A stretch of DNA of 64,000 nucleotides from an uncultured Eubacteriales bacterium (GTDB lineage: Bacteria > Bacillota > Clostridia > Lachnospirales > Lachnospiraceae). Both the position numbers and the translations under genes were made by a program. The notes under the pieces were generated by a model, which searched no databases, had not been told where the DNA came from, and was given only the letters and a program-made list of their open reading frames with translations. Below are positions 1 through 9,307 of the stretch, in pieces. How positions within the stretch are numbered: position 1 is the first letter of the stretch; every line of letters begins with the position of its first letter. The stretch lies in the NCBI GenBank assembly GCA_900548855.1, contig URMF01000002.1, positions 65,524 to 129,523 of the forward strand. The letters run 5' to 3'.

Positions 1-1273
1 CCGCAATGGTTCCGTTAAACAGTACCGCCTTCTGTGGAACAATACCGATTCGGTCTCGCAGCTGATGAAAGGAATAGTTCTTTACGTTAACCTGATCTAC
101 CAGTACTTCACCGGAGGAAGCATCATAAAATCTTGGTATCAGATTCACCAATGTGGACTTACCGCTTCCGGTACCGCCGATAATTCCGATGGTCTGCCCG
201 GCTTTCGCAGTAAAGGATATATCCCTTAGCGCCGGCTCCTTAGCACCTTTATAGGTAAAAGTGACCGTATCAAATACAACCTTATCCTCTGTTTTTACCA
301 GGTCTACTCCTGTTGGATGTTCTACAACAGAAGGCTCCATGGCAAATACCTCACCAACACGTTTCGAGCATGCTGCTGCCTTGGTGAGCAGAATAATCAG
401 ATTCGCCAGCTTAACCAGTTCCACCAGAATCTGAGACATATAGTTTACCAAAGCGATAACCTCACCCTGGGAAAGTCTTCCCACATTTACCTGCAAACCG
501 CCAATCCAGATAATGGCAATAATCGCCGCATTTACAATAATGTAAGTAACCGGGTTCATCACTGCAGATATCTTTCCCACAAAGGTCTGCATGTGAAGCA
601 GAGCTTCACTTCCCTCCCGATAATCCTTTTTTTCATCCTCCTGGCGTCCAAACGCCCGGATAACCCTCGCTCCTGCAAGGTTTTCCCTGGTCATTAAAAG
701 TACATGGTCCAAAGCCTTCTGCACCTTCTGATACAGTGGAATGGAGTACAGCATAATTCCGAATACCACCATGGATAACAGAGGAATTGCCACCACAAAA
801 ACAAACGCAGCTTTTACGTCCACGGTAAATGCCATAACCATCGCTCCCACCACAATAAACGGGGAACGCAGAAACAGCCGCAAAAACATATTCACACCAG
901 ACTGTAACTGGTTAATATCGTTCGTCATCCGGGTAATCAGGGTAGAAGTTCCCGCCTGGTCAAGCTCTGTATAGGACAGGGAATTAATATGGGCAAACAA
1001 ATCCCTTCTGACACTCTTTCCAAATCCAACGGATGCCTTGGCGGCAAAATACTGGGCTGTAATGGAACACACCAGACCCACAACGGCAAGTAAAAGCAGC
1101 AGAACTCCCATCCGCAGAATATATCCATTGTCCTGGCTCTTAATTCCGGTGTCTACAATAGCTGCCATCACCAGCGGAACAAACAATTCAAAGCTGGCCT
1201 CCAGCATTTTAAAAAGAGGGGCAATAATACTCTCCTTCTTGTATTCCTTTAAATAATCTGTTATTTTAAACAT
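1..1273 (-). CDS. ABC exporter half-transporter (permease-ATPase fusion), 3' end cut by window edge
   Basis: About 424 codons are visible, reading off the left edge. The start ATG (1273) has AAAGGAG eight bases upstream. The N-terminal part (MFKITDYLKEYKK...) is a six-helix ABC exporter membrane domain with the typical motif ADxGI-like region near residue 40 and a T-x-L-I-T-R-M-T-N-D coupling stretch near residue 105. The nucleotide-binding domain begins near residue 340 and shows a Walker A motif (GGTGSGKSTLV) and the Q-loop (GIVPQKAVLFNGT) before the sequence ends. This is a type IV exporter (MsbA/LmrA/BmrA class), which pumps hydrophobic compounds across the membrane. It is the last visible gene of a minus-strand run starting at 4219, only 5 bp after the hydrolase stop. 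The signature motif and Walker B lie outside the window. Substrate unknown. Confidence 0.9.
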   Translation of the reverse strand, partial: MFKITDYLKEYKKESIIAPLFKMLEASFELFVPLVMAAIVDTGIKSQDNGYILRMGVLLLLLAVVGLVCSITAQYFAAKASVGFGKSVRRDLFAHINSLSYTELDQAGTSTLITRMTNDINQLQSGVNMFLRLFLRSPFIVVGAMVMAFTVDVKAAFVFVVAIPLLSMVVFGIMLYSIPLYQKVQKALDHVLLMTRENLAGARVIRAFGRQEDEKKDYREGSEALLHMQTFVGKISAVMNPVTYIIVNAAIIAIIWIGGLQVNVGRLSQGEVIALVNYMSQILVELVKLANLIILLTKAAACSKRVGEVFAMEPSVVEHPTGVDLVKTEDKVVFDTVTFTYKGAKEPALRDISFTAKAGQTIGIIGGTGSGKSTLVNLIPRFYDASSGEVLVDQVNVKNYSFHQLRDRIGIVPQKAVLFNGTIA

Positions 1274-1278
1274 AGATT

Positions 1279-2199
1279 CTACTCCTTTAACAATCTGCGA
1301 ATAAAACGGCCTGCTTCTACCCACGCCTCCCTGGCTTCCGGATAAAGGAGAAATCCCATTTGAAATACATGAAACATTCCGTTATAAATATGTTCTTTCA
1401 CTGTTACACCGGCTTCCCTTGCCTTTCTTGCAACCTCAACCGTGTCGCTTAACAACATTTCATATTCTCCCACCTGCATCAGCATGGGCGGAAAGCCATG
1501 ATAGCTTCCATTAACCGGCGAAATATATGGATACTCCGGGTCTAGCTCCCCGAAATACCCCTCCTTATACACAAGAGTATCCGTAGAGCCGCCAAACATC
1601 GGGTCAATATCAAAATTCTCCTGATAGGAATCACCGCTTTTCGTCAGGTCTGTCCATGCAGACATTGTAATAATCCCTTTGGGCATTGGCATACCACGGT
1701 CCCTTAAATACAGGCATAACGCCAGTGCAAGTCCCCCTCCGGCAGAATCTCCTGCCACAAATACCTTCCCTGTATCGTACCCCTTCGCCAGAATCCACCG
1801 GTAAGCCGCCACAGCATCCTCTAAGGCTGCCGGAAACGGATATTCCGGTGCCACCCGGTAATCCACACTTAATACATCCAGCCCCTTGCTTATCTCATTG
1901 TAAAGCGCCGCCATATCACGATAGGTATTATGGAGCCTGCCATAATATCCGCCGCCATGAAGCTGAAGAATTACACCAAACTGTCTTCCCTGCCTGCTGG
2001 AAAGCAATTCCATGTTACAATGCTCCCCCTGGATTACAGTACACTTCAAATGCTCCGGACACTCCCATTTTTTTTCACGCTCATTTAATTTTTTCCGGAG
2101 CTCGCCGCTCTGTGCCTTCGCTCCAATCACCGGGAAATGATTTGCCAGCCGCACCATGTGTCTGGCAGTTCTTCCTCTGATACTTATCTGCTGCTCCAT
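1279..2199 (-). CDS. alpha/beta hydrolase (HSL-type esterase/lipase)
   Basis: 306 residues. The oxyanion-hole motif LHGGGYYG lies near residue 80, the nucleophile elbow GDSAGGG near 150, and the likely catalytic Asp/His toward the C-terminus (VGEYEMLLSD near 245; GMFHVF near 277). These place it in the hormone-sensitive-lipase-like esterase family, which hydrolyses short acyl or acetyl esters in the cytoplasm; no signal peptide is visible. It follows the zinc-ribbon membrane protein by 18 bp and precedes the ABC exporter by 5 bp, so all are probably co-transcribed. Sitting beside an acetyltransferase-type enzyme, it may act on the same ester chemistry. Substrate not predictable. Confidence 0.88.
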   Translation of the reverse strand: MEQQISIRGRTARHMVRLANHFPVIGAKAQSGELRKKLNEREKKWECPEHLKCTVIQGEHCNMELLSSRQGRQFGVILQLHGGGYYGRLHNTYRDMAALYNEISKGLDVLSVDYRVAPEYPFPAALEDAVAAYRWILAKGYDTGKVFVAGDSAGGGLALALCLYLRDRGMPMPKGIITMSAWTDLTKSGDSYQENFDIDPMFGGSTDTLVYKEGYFGELDPEYPYISPVNGSYHGFPPMLMQVGEYEMLLSDTVEVARKAREAGVTVKEHIYNGMFHVFQMGFLLYPEAREAWVEAGRFIRRLLKE

Positions 2200-2217
2200 C
2201 GCACCCTACCCTCACTT

Positions 2218-2913
2218 TCACACATGAAATCTTCGCTTCAATTCCCGGGCCAGTTCTCTGTCCCCAAATATAATCGTTCCAAGCAAATATACCCCTGTCA
2301 CCCCGGCACAGGTTACCGGCAGAACCAAATTCTCAATTCTTCCCGTAATATACAGGCTGATGATAGCTACACTGCAAAGCGCAATCAGCAGCAGTAACAG
2401 CGTATAGCTATACCAGTGCTGTCTGTTCAACATCATCAGGAAAAACACAACGGCATCTCCAAACAGGATAACGCCGGGAATCGCCCATTTCAAAGACCAG
2501 CCAGTCATTCCGGTGAAATAGTCAATTCCTAAGAGCAGAAGCATGGTAAGAATCAGCTGGGAACCGATTTTTGCTGCATATCCTGCATCATGGTTAATCC
2601 AGTATACCATGGACAGATACGTATAGATCATTGCCACACCACTGATTCCAGACCACCAGAATCCCGGAGTTGCAAAATAATTAATAACAATCAGACCTAT
2701 CTCTGCCAGAATAAACAAAAACAGAATCAGGCGCATCACAAAATGGAGGCGCTTTGTACGTTTTCTCACATCCGGATATGGCGCACCTGCCCCCCATACA
2801 TTTTTTATTTCCTCCGCCTCATTTTCTGTCATCTCCTCCAAAACACTGTGACACAACGGACAAACCTCTGTATTGTCATAAATTACAATATTACAATGTC
2901 TGCATTTATTCAT
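2218..2913 (-). CDS. zinc-ribbon membrane protein (DUF6320-like)
   Basis: About 231 residues. The N-terminus has a zinc-ribbon pair of CxxC motifs (CRHC ... CPLC within the first 20 residues), followed by a charged linker and about six hydrophobic segments (from residue ~55 to ~215). From memory this resembles the DUF6320 family that accompanies alcohol-acetyltransferase-like genes in Clostridia. The chosen ATG overlaps the upstream gene by 8 bp and has GGTG six bases before it; an alternative in-frame ATG lies at 2925 (20-bp overlap). Function unknown; the context suggests a membrane partner of the acyl-transfer and hydrolase enzymes beside it. Confidence 0.75.
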   Translation of the reverse strand: MNKCRHCNIVIYDNTEVCPLCHSVLEEMTENEAEEIKNVWGAGAPYPDVRKRTKRLHFVMRLILFLFILAEIGLIVINYFATPGFWWSGISGVAMIYTYLSMVYWINHDAGYAAKIGSQLILTMLLLLGIDYFTGMTGWSLKWAIPGVILFGDAVVFFLMMLNRQHWYSYTLLLLLIALCSVAIISLYITGRIENLVLPVTCAGVTGVYLLGTIIFGDRELARELKRRFHV

Positions 2914-4219
2914 AGTACGCACCATTACTTTCTATTGCAATGGATACCCCATCCTTTGCAATGGTCTGAAAAAAACACTTCTGAATGGATAAATCCATCA
3001 ACACGGAACTAAAGGTAAAGGTAAGCATTCCATTATACGAGCAGATTCCGCCCTTCATATTCTGCCCCTTGGACATGGAAAGAGTAGTATAAAAATGCTC
3101 CACATACTGTCTGTAGGGTTCCTTTAATTCAATATTACCGATATTGGTGACCGTAGCCGAGGTCGCCCTTGCCGAAGCCCCATACACCTGCTTCATCACA
3201 AAATTTTTTATGACAAGAGGAACCGCCCGCAGTATCCAGTTTTTTTCATTGGATACATTATAGGACATTATGTTGTTAAGATTCTCTGGTGTAATCTGCT
3301 CCTTTAAATCCTCTGACACAATCTGAAGCACCTCGGAAAAAGTATAGCTTTCCTTTTCCGGTTTAAAGGTGGCAAATACCATGGCGAAAAAATTTTTCAT
3401 GGTATGAGAATCATAATAGGGTCTTAAGTTCACCGGAACGCAACAACGGATAGGTACCTTGGAAGGAGACTCTTTCAGATACTCCTTATAGACCGCATAG
3501 ACAAACGCCCCTACTAAATACTGGTTAATGGTAACACCATACTGCCTGCCGGCAGCCTTTAACTGGTCAATGGGCAGATAACCGTGCACCACTCCCATTT
3601 CCCCCTTAGGAAGCCTCTCCCCGTTTAAGGTCAATGCCTTTTCTGATTTGTAAACCTTTGCATGTCCCTTTTTGAAGTTTTTCACATAACTGTCTTCCTT
3701 ATCCAGAAAAATGCCGGAGGATATCTTATCCTTATCCACCTTCAAAATATCCGGATACCGGAGACGAAGATACTGGTATATCAGCTCTTTCAAAAAGGTA
3801 ATCCCCCCTGCCCCGTCTGTCAGTGCGTGAAACACTTCCAGATTAATACGGCATTTATAATAAGTAACCCGGAACATATAATGGTTATTCCTGCTCTTAT
3901 CAATATAAGCTCCAGGATGGGAGTATTCCTCCCTTACAATGGGTGCCGGTCTTGTATTTTCCTCAAAATAATACCAGAACACCCCCATCCGGAGCCGCAT
4001 ACGGAACACGGAAAACTGTGGCAGAATCCGGTTCAGCGCCTCCTGCAGCAGCACCCTGTCAACCTCCTCCGTCAATGTAACAGATATCCGGTATACATTG
4101 GTCATATCCTCTGTTGCAATAACCGGAAACAGATTCGCCGTATTATCCAGCTTATCCCATGCCAGCTGTTCTTTTCGAAGGCTCTTTTTATCATTCTTCT
4201 TGTCTTCACTCTTTTTCAT
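2906..4219 (-). CDS. alcohol acetyltransferase / condensation-domain-like acyltransferase
   Basis: 437 residues. The sequence EVFHALTDGAGG near residue 131 matches the HxxxDG active-site motif of the BAHD/condensation/alcohol acetyltransferase superfamily; the preceding residue is F rather than a second His. A DFGWG-like second motif is not evident. Such enzymes transfer acetyl or acyl groups from CoA or carrier proteins to hydroxyl or amine acceptors. The start has AAGGA nine bases upstream. It is the first gene of a minus-strand run (acyltransferase, zinc-ribbon membrane protein, esterase, ABC exporter), which suggests an acylated small molecule or envelope lipid that is made and exported. 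That pathway is inference. Confidence 0.78.
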   Translation of the reverse strand: MKKSEDKKNDKKSLRKEQLAWDKLDNTANLFPVIATEDMTNVYRISVTLTEEVDRVLLQEALNRILPQFSVFRMRLRMGVFWYYFEENTRPAPIVREEYSHPGAYIDKSRNNHYMFRVTYYKCRINLEVFHALTDGAGGITFLKELIYQYLRLRYPDILKVDKDKISSGIFLDKEDSYVKNFKKGHAKVYKSEKALTLNGERLPKGEMGVVHGYLPIDQLKAAGRQYGVTINQYLVGAFVYAVYKEYLKESPSKVPIRCCVPVNLRPYYDSHTMKNFFAMVFATFKPEKESYTFSEVLQIVSEDLKEQITPENLNNIMSYNVSNEKNWILRAVPLVIKNFVMKQVYGASARATSATVTNIGNIELKEPYRQYVEHFYTTLSMSKGQNMKGGICSYNGMLTFTFSSVLMDLSIQKCFFQTIAKDGVSIAIESNGAYYE

Positions 4220-4372
4220 ATTATTCTATCCTTTATTATCCTAAAACGGTTATAATCTTCCTAACCGCCGATTTTCACAGTAATCTAATATCTGCAATCT
4301 GTTTTAGTATACCATCTATCAGCGAAAAAAAAAAGACGTCAGCCACAGAAACTGTGATTAACGCTTTCTCCT

Positions 4373-4848
4373 GGTTACCGTTCTGACCTGCATAATGCTG
4401 ACGGCAGCGAAGCTGCCAAACATAATTTTTACTATCGGAAGCTTTTTGAAATTTCATGCCTTTTGCTGCTTTCTTTGTATACATCAGCCATGTATAACAG
4501 GATGATTTTTGCACAACCTTACGCTTCCTTGAAAGCTGGATGTTTTTAGACATTTGCCCTTATTGTGCGTCTTACGTGAAAACTCGTGCCACAACAAGTG
4601 GTTTCTCTATTGGTTTGCAGACCCTGTGTGGCACTCAGACAATCACTTCGGACGCACATGGTAAATGTCTATAAAAACAGCAGCTTTCTAAGGAATCTAG
4701 TTGATTGCAAAAATCGTCACTGTTATATATGTCTGACTGATACACTGTATCCTATGCAAAAGGCATAGATATATTTACTGTTTCCGATAGTAAAAATTAT
4801 GTGCTCCTCTTCAAGGAGGTCAGCACCAGGCAGGCCTGAACGGTAACT
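4373..4848. repeat. Large inverted duplication (two ~199-nt arms), possible paired structured ncRNA or palindromic mobile element
   Basis: This fills most of the 637-bp gap between the acyltransferase and typA. The left arm (4373-4571) and right arm (4651-4848) align along their whole length when one is reverse-complemented. Identical blocks include a 21-base stretch at 4420-4440 / 4782-4802, the inner ends TGTGCGTC / GACGCACA and the outer ends GTTACCG / CGGTAAC. At the same place each arm has a small hairpin whose sequence differs but whose pairing is kept: GGCAGC-GAA-GCTGCC (4403-4417) and CTCCT-CTTCA-AGGAG (4804-4818). The 79-bp centre also contains a matching pair (GTGCCACA / TGTGGCAC). 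No credible protein is encoded. The right arm starts 9 bp past the typA stop codon. Confidence 0.75.
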
Positions 4849-4856
4849 TTTCCTGT

Positions 4857-6686
4857 TTATTTGTTGATTTTGGAACGCTTTCTAAGGGTAGGATCCAAAA
4901 TCTTTTTACGGATGCGGATATGCTCCGGCGTTATCTCCAAAAGCTCATCCGTATCAATAAATTCCAGTGCCTGCTCCAGGCTCAAAATTCTTGGCGGTGT
5001 CAGCTTCAATGCCTCATCTGCTCCCGATGAACGGGTATTGGTCAGATGCTTTGCCTTACATACGTTAATTTCGATGTCCTCCGCCTTACCGGTCTGTCCG
5101 ACAACCATTCCAGCATAAACCTCTTCACCGGGACCGATAAATAATGTTCCCCTGTCTTGGGCATTGAAAAGACCATAGGTAATGGAAGTCCCCGTTTCAA
5201 ACGCAATCAGTGAGCCCTGGCTTCTGTACATCATATCCCCCTTGTACGGACCGTAATCATCAAAGATCGTGTTAATAATTCCGGTTCCCTTTGTAGAAGT
5301 CATAAAATCTCCCCGGAAACCAATCAGCCCCCGTGCCGGAATACGGAACTCCAGCCGTACGGTTCCATCATGGGCAGGAGCCATAGCCTGCAGTTCACCC
5401 TTACGCTCATTCAGCATACTAATAACCGTTCCGGAAAATTCTTCCGGTACATCAATATAGGCAATCTCCATCGGCTCCAGTTTTTTACCCTTTTCATCGG
5501 TTTTATAAATAACCTCTGCCTTACTCACGGCAAATTCATAACCCTCCCGACGCATATTCTCAATCAGCACAGACAAATGCAGCTCTCCCCGTCCGGATAC
5601 CTTGTAGGTGTCGGTTCCTTCCGTCTCCTCCACTCGCAGGGATACATCGGTATTTAACTCCCTAAACAACCGGTCTCTTAAATGTCTGGAGGTTACAAAT
5701 TTTCCTTCCTTTCCGGCAAGTGGAGAATCATTTACCATAAAATTCATAGAAATAGTAGGCTCAGAAATCTTCTGGAACGGAATTGGCTGCGGATTATCCA
5801 CAGAGCACAGGGTGTCCCCAATATGAATATCCGCAATACCGGAAACTGCCACAATGGAGCCGATTCCCGCTTCCTTTACCTCTACCTTGTCAAGCCCCTC
5901 AAACTCATACAGCTTTCCTATCTTAACCTTTTTACACTTGCTCTCATCATGGGCATTGACCAAAAGAACCTCCTGGTTTAATTTAAGGGTTCCATTGTCA
6001 ACCTTACCCACTCCGATACGTCCCACATACTCATTATAATCAATGGTAGAAATAAGTATCTGGGTATCTGCCTCCGGGTCTCCCTCGGGTGCAGGAATAT
6101 AGTCAATTATGGTCTCAAACAACGGTGACATATCCACTGCCTCATCCTCCATACTCTTCTTTGCCACACCATCCTTAGCCGATGCATACACAAAAGGACA
6201 GTCTAACTGCTCATCCGTTGCCTCAAGGTCAAGCAAAAGCTCTAATACCTCTTCCTCCACCTCTTCCACTCTTGCCTCTGGACGGTCAATCTTATTGACA
6301 CAGACAATCACATGGAGATTTAACTCCAATGCCTTTTTCAGTACAAACTTGGTCTGTGGCATAGCTCCCTCAAAGGCATCTACTACGAGAATTACTCCAT
6401 TTACCATCTTGAGAACACGTTCAACCTCACCGCCAAAATCCGCATGTCCCGGCGTGTCAATAATATTAATCTTTGTCCCCTTATAGTTTACCGCTGTATT
6501 CTTAGACAGAATCGTGATACCACGTTCCCTCTCAATATCATTGGAATCCATGACACGCTCTGCCACTTCCTGGTTTTCCCGGAAAACACCGCTCTGCTTT
6601 AAAAGCTCATCCACCAATGTGGTTTTTCCATGGTCTACATGGGCGATAATCGCTATGTTACGAATATCATCTCTTTTCATTTTCAT
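4857..6686 (-). CDS. typA: Ribosome-associated translational GTPase TypA/BipA
   Basis: 609 residues from the preferred start, matching the usual family length. G motifs are clear: [10 protein letters not shown] (G1), ERGITI (G2), [11 protein letters not shown] (G3) and NKID (G4) in the first 140 residues, followed by EF-G-like domains and the TypA-specific C-terminus ([14 protein letters not shown]). BipA binds the ribosome and assists 50S assembly and stress or cold adaptation. An upstream ATG at 6713 has no Shine-Dalgarno, whereas ATG 6686 has AAGGAAG eight bases before it. It appears to be monocistronic from its own promoter (6738-6766); the inverted element at 4373-4848 lies directly downstream. 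Confidence 0.95.
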   Translation of the reverse strand: MKMKRDDIRNIAIIAHVDHGKTTLVDELLKQSGVFRENQEVAERVMDSNDIERERGITILSKNTAVNYKGTKINIIDTPGHADFGGEVERVLKMVNGVILVVDAFEGAMPQTKFVLKKALELNLHVIVCVNKIDRPEARVEEVEEEVLELLLDLEATDEQLDCPFVYASAKDGVAKKSMEDEAVDMSPLFETIIDYIPAPEGDPEADTQILISTIDYNEYVGRIGVGKVDNGTLKLNQEVLLVNAHDESKCKKVKIGKLYEFEGLDKVEVKEAGIGSIVAVSGIADIHIGDTLCSVDNPQPIPFQKISEPTISMNFMVNDSPLAGKEGKFVTSRHLRDRLFRELNTDVSLRVEETEGTDTYKVSGRGELHLSVLIENMRREGYEFAVSKAEVIYKTDEKGKKLEPMEIAYIDVPEEFSGTVISMLNERKGELQAMAPAHDGTVRLEFRIPARGLIGFRGDFMTSTKGTGIINTIFDDYGPYKGDMMYRSQGSLIAFETGTSITYGLFNAQDRGTLFIGPGEEVYAGMVVGQTGKAEDIEINVCKAKHLTNTRSSGADEALKLTPPRILSLEQALEFIDTDELLEITPEHIRIRKKILDPTLRKRSKINK

Positions 6687-6737
6687 ATCTCTTACTTCCT
6701 TCTTTTCATCCATAGTTACATTTACGCATACCGTCTA

Positions 6738-6766
6738 AGTATAGCACTAAGAAAATAGGGTTGCAA
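6738..6766 (-). promoter_or_regulatory. Promoter of typA
   Basis: On the minus strand, TTGCAA (6761-6766) and TATACT (6738-6743) are separated by 17 bp, with a TG one base upstream of the -10 (extended -10). The predicted transcript would start near 6731. Confidence 0.65.
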
Positions 6767-6792
6767 GAAAAGTTTCAGAAAATCATAAAAAT

Positions 6793-6834
6793 AAAGCCTG
6801 TAGATTATGTAAACTACCATAATCCACAGGCTTT
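6793..6834 (-). terminator. Rho-independent terminator of glgB
   Basis: A 17-bp inverted repeat (AAAGCCTGTGGATTATG arm on the minus strand, one G-U pair) with an 8-nt loop is followed by TTTATTTTTATG. It lies 24 bp after the glgB stop. Confidence 0.8.
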
Positions 6835-6857
6835 CTCCTGTATTTTACCGGATTCTG

Positions 6858-9164
6858 CTACCGATTACTCTTTGCTGTACTCTTCTTCACTGCTGGTTTC
6901 TTTGTCGTTTTTGCCTTCTGGCTGACCGGTTCTTTATAATCATACCTAAATACCGTTACAGAAAGCGGCGGCAAATGCATGCTAATCGAATATTGCTTGT
7001 TATTCCATGGTTCTGGCACTGCCTTAATTGGCTTCTCATTCATTCTTCCATTACCGCCAAACTCTTTCGCATCCGAATTAAGAATTTCCGTGTAATTACC
7101 CGGACAAGGAACCCCTACAATAAAGCCATCCCTGTCAACCGGTGTGAAATTACATACAAATAACAACTGGTCCTTGGCTGTAGAACCTCTGCGGATGAAG
7201 GAAATGATACTGCTCTGCGGGTCATCACAGCTAATCCATTCAAAGCCCATCTGATCCTGGTCATTATAGTACATAGCATCATAATCATGGTATAATTTAT
7301 TTAATGCCTTAACATAGTTCTGGATACCCTTGTGGCTTGCTGCATCCTCACCCTCCATTAAGAACCAGTCAAGACTTCTCGCCTCGCTCCACTCTCTAAG
7401 CTGGGCAAACTCCTGTCCCATAAACAGCAGCTTCTTTCCCGGATGACCATACATAAATCCATAAGCTGTTCGCAGATTTGCAAACTTATCATCGTGAAGT
7501 CCCGGCATTTTGTTAATCATAGAGCACTTCAAATGCACAACCTCATCATGGGAAATAACCAGAATAAAATTCTCGGAATACGCATACATCAGGCTAAAGG
7601 TCAGACGGTTATGGTTAAACTGCCTAAAATACGGATCCAGCTTCATATACTCCAGGAAATCATTCATCCAGCCCATATTCCACTTAAACATAAAGCCCAG
7701 TCCGTTCATTGACACCGGTGCAGTCACACCTGCCCACGAGGTGGACTCTTCTGCAATAACAAACACGCCCGGCACCTGTTCTTCCACGGTCTTATTCAGC
7801 TTCATTAACAGCTTGATGGCGTCATAGTTCTCATTGCCGCCATCCTCATTTGGCAGCCAGTTTCCATCCTGCTTGCCATAATCCAGATACAGCATAGAAG
7901 CCACTGCATCTACACGAAGAGCATCAATATGATACTCCTTTGCCCAAAAAAGTGCATTTGCTATCAGGAAGTTGGAGACTTCATTTCTTCCAAAATCAAA
8001 TATATAGGTTCCCCAGTCCGGATGCTCTCCTCTTCTGGAATCTGGATGCTCAAAAAGCGGCATGCCATCGAACTTTCCAAGACCATGGGCATCCCTCGGG
8101 AAATGTGCTGGAACCCAGTCAAGAATTACACTGATACCGTTCTTATGCATGTAATCAACAAAATACATGAAATCCTCTGGATCACCGTACCGTCTGGTCG
8201 GTGCATAGTAATTCGTTACCTGATATCCCCAGGAACCGTCAAATGGATACTCCGCAATACCCATTAACTCAATATGGGTATATCCCATCTCTTTTACATA
8301 ATCTGCCACCATCGGCGCAAGCTCTCTATAGGTAAAGAAACCGTTATCATCATCCTCAACCCTCTTCTTCCATGAGCCTAAATGCATCTCATAGATTGCC
8401 ATGGGTTTTCTCATGGCGTCTGTTCTGGTAATATGTTTCCGGTTCTCCATCCACGCCGTATCCTTCCAGCGGTACTTCGTAATATCCTTCACCACACTGG
8501 CATTAGCCGGACGGAACTGACAGCAGCTTCCAAATGGGTCTGCCTTATAAATCTCCTCACCGTAACGCGACAAGATATTGAACTTATAAACCGCATCCTC
8601 TCCCACGTCTGGGATAAACAGCTCATAAATTCCCGATGTGCCCATCATATGCATTGGATGAAGCGCACCATCCCACATATTGAAATCACCCACAACCGAT
8701 ACTCTTCTGGCATGAGGTGCCCAGACTGCAAAATATGTACCGGACACGCCGTCTATTTTCATCGGATGGGCGCCAAGCTTCTTATAAATATCCCAGTGAT
8801 TTCCCTCTGAAAACAGGTAGACATCCATACTTCCCAGCTGGCATTCAAAGCTGTATGGGTCAGCAGATACCACCGTAGAGCCATCCTGGTAATTAGTCAC
8901 TAACCGGTACCTGCTGCCTGTAAATTTCTTCTTTGGAAGATAAAGTGCATAAAATCCTCTGTCATCCACCTTCTCCATATCATATTCTGTCTTGCCTGTG
9001 GGTGCAATCACCTTACAACTGACAGAATGCGGCTTATAAGTGGTAATCATCTGTCCTTCTCCATAATCATGGTTACCCAGCAGATGCTTCGGTGCATTGA
9101 TTTTCCCCTCCATCAGCTCATCATAAAGAATCCAGTTCATCCATTGCTCAATCTTTACGTTCAT
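6858..9164 (-). CDS. glgB: 1,4-alpha-glucan branching enzyme
   Basis: 768 residues. An N-terminal CBM48/early-set region (two related segments, residues ~25-110 and ~130-220) precedes a GH13 barrel. Catalytic landmarks: RVDAV with nucleophile Asp419, AEEST with the acid/base Glu472, and an SHDEV motif for the transition-state Asp. It forms alpha-1,6 branches in glycogen. The C-terminus carries a lysine/alanine-rich tail (about 20 residues, KKPAVKK-like) beyond the family core, probably unstructured. Start ATG 9164 has GGGAGG five bases upstream. A TTTACA/TATGAT promoter (9228-9256) and its own terminator make it monocistronic; no other glycogen gene is adjacent. Confidence 0.95.
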   Translation of the reverse strand: MNVKIEQWMNWILYDELMEGKINAPKHLLGNHDYGEGQMITTYKPHSVSCKVIAPTGKTEYDMEKVDDRGFYALYLPKKKFTGSRYRLVTNYQDGSTVVSADPYSFECQLGSMDVYLFSEGNHWDIYKKLGAHPMKIDGVSGTYFAVWAPHARRVSVVGDFNMWDGALHPMHMMGTSGIYELFIPDVGEDAVYKFNILSRYGEEIYKADPFGSCCQFRPANASVVKDITKYRWKDTAWMENRKHITRTDAMRKPMAIYEMHLGSWKKRVEDDDNGFFTYRELAPMVADYVKEMGYTHIELMGIAEYPFDGSWGYQVTNYYAPTRRYGDPEDFMYFVDYMHKNGISVILDWVPAHFPRDAHGLGKFDGMPLFEHPDSRRGEHPDWGTYIFDFGRNEVSNFLIANALFWAKEYHIDALRVDAVASMLYLDYGKQDGNWLPNEDGGNENYDAIKLLMKLNKTVEEQVPGVFVIAEESTSWAGVTAPVSMNGLGFMFKWNMGWMNDFLEYMKLDPYFRQFNHNRLTFSLMYAYSENFILVISHDEVVHLKCSMINKMPGLHDDKFANLRTAYGFMYGHPGKKLLFMGQEFAQLREWSEARSLDWFLMEGEDAASHKGIQNYVKALNKLYHDYDAMYYNDQDQMGFEWISCDDPQSSIISFIRRGSTAKDQLLFVCNFTPVDRDGFIVGVPCPGNYTEILNSDAKEFGGNGRMNEKPIKAVPEPWNNKQYSISMHLPPLSVTVFRYDYKEPVSQKAKTTKKPAVKKSTAKSNR

Positions 9165-9227
9165 AAAAACCTCCCTAAATCTTTTTCACAAAAAGTCAGG
9201 TATTCACCTACTCAATAATCTAACAAT

Positions 9228-9256
9228 ATCATACCACTTTTTGAAGTTTGTGTAAA
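9228..9256 (-). promoter_or_regulatory. Promoter of glgB
   Basis: Minus strand: TTTACA (9251-9256), 17-bp spacer, TATGAT (9228-9233). Confidence 0.65.
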
Positions 9257-9307
9257 TGCAATCCGGCAAGTTTATAGACATTTGTCTATTGTTTTTTTGG
9301 CAGATTA

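Noticed and set aside
4275..4553. 92-residue minus-strand open frame
   Set aside because: It lies mostly inside the left arm of the inverted element, has no ribosome site, and its translation has no protein-like features.
9275..9299. Terminator ATAGACA/TGTCTAT followed by a T-run on the plus strand
   Set aside because: No plus-strand gene precedes it. On the minus strand, where purH ends, no T-run follows, so a function is not supported.
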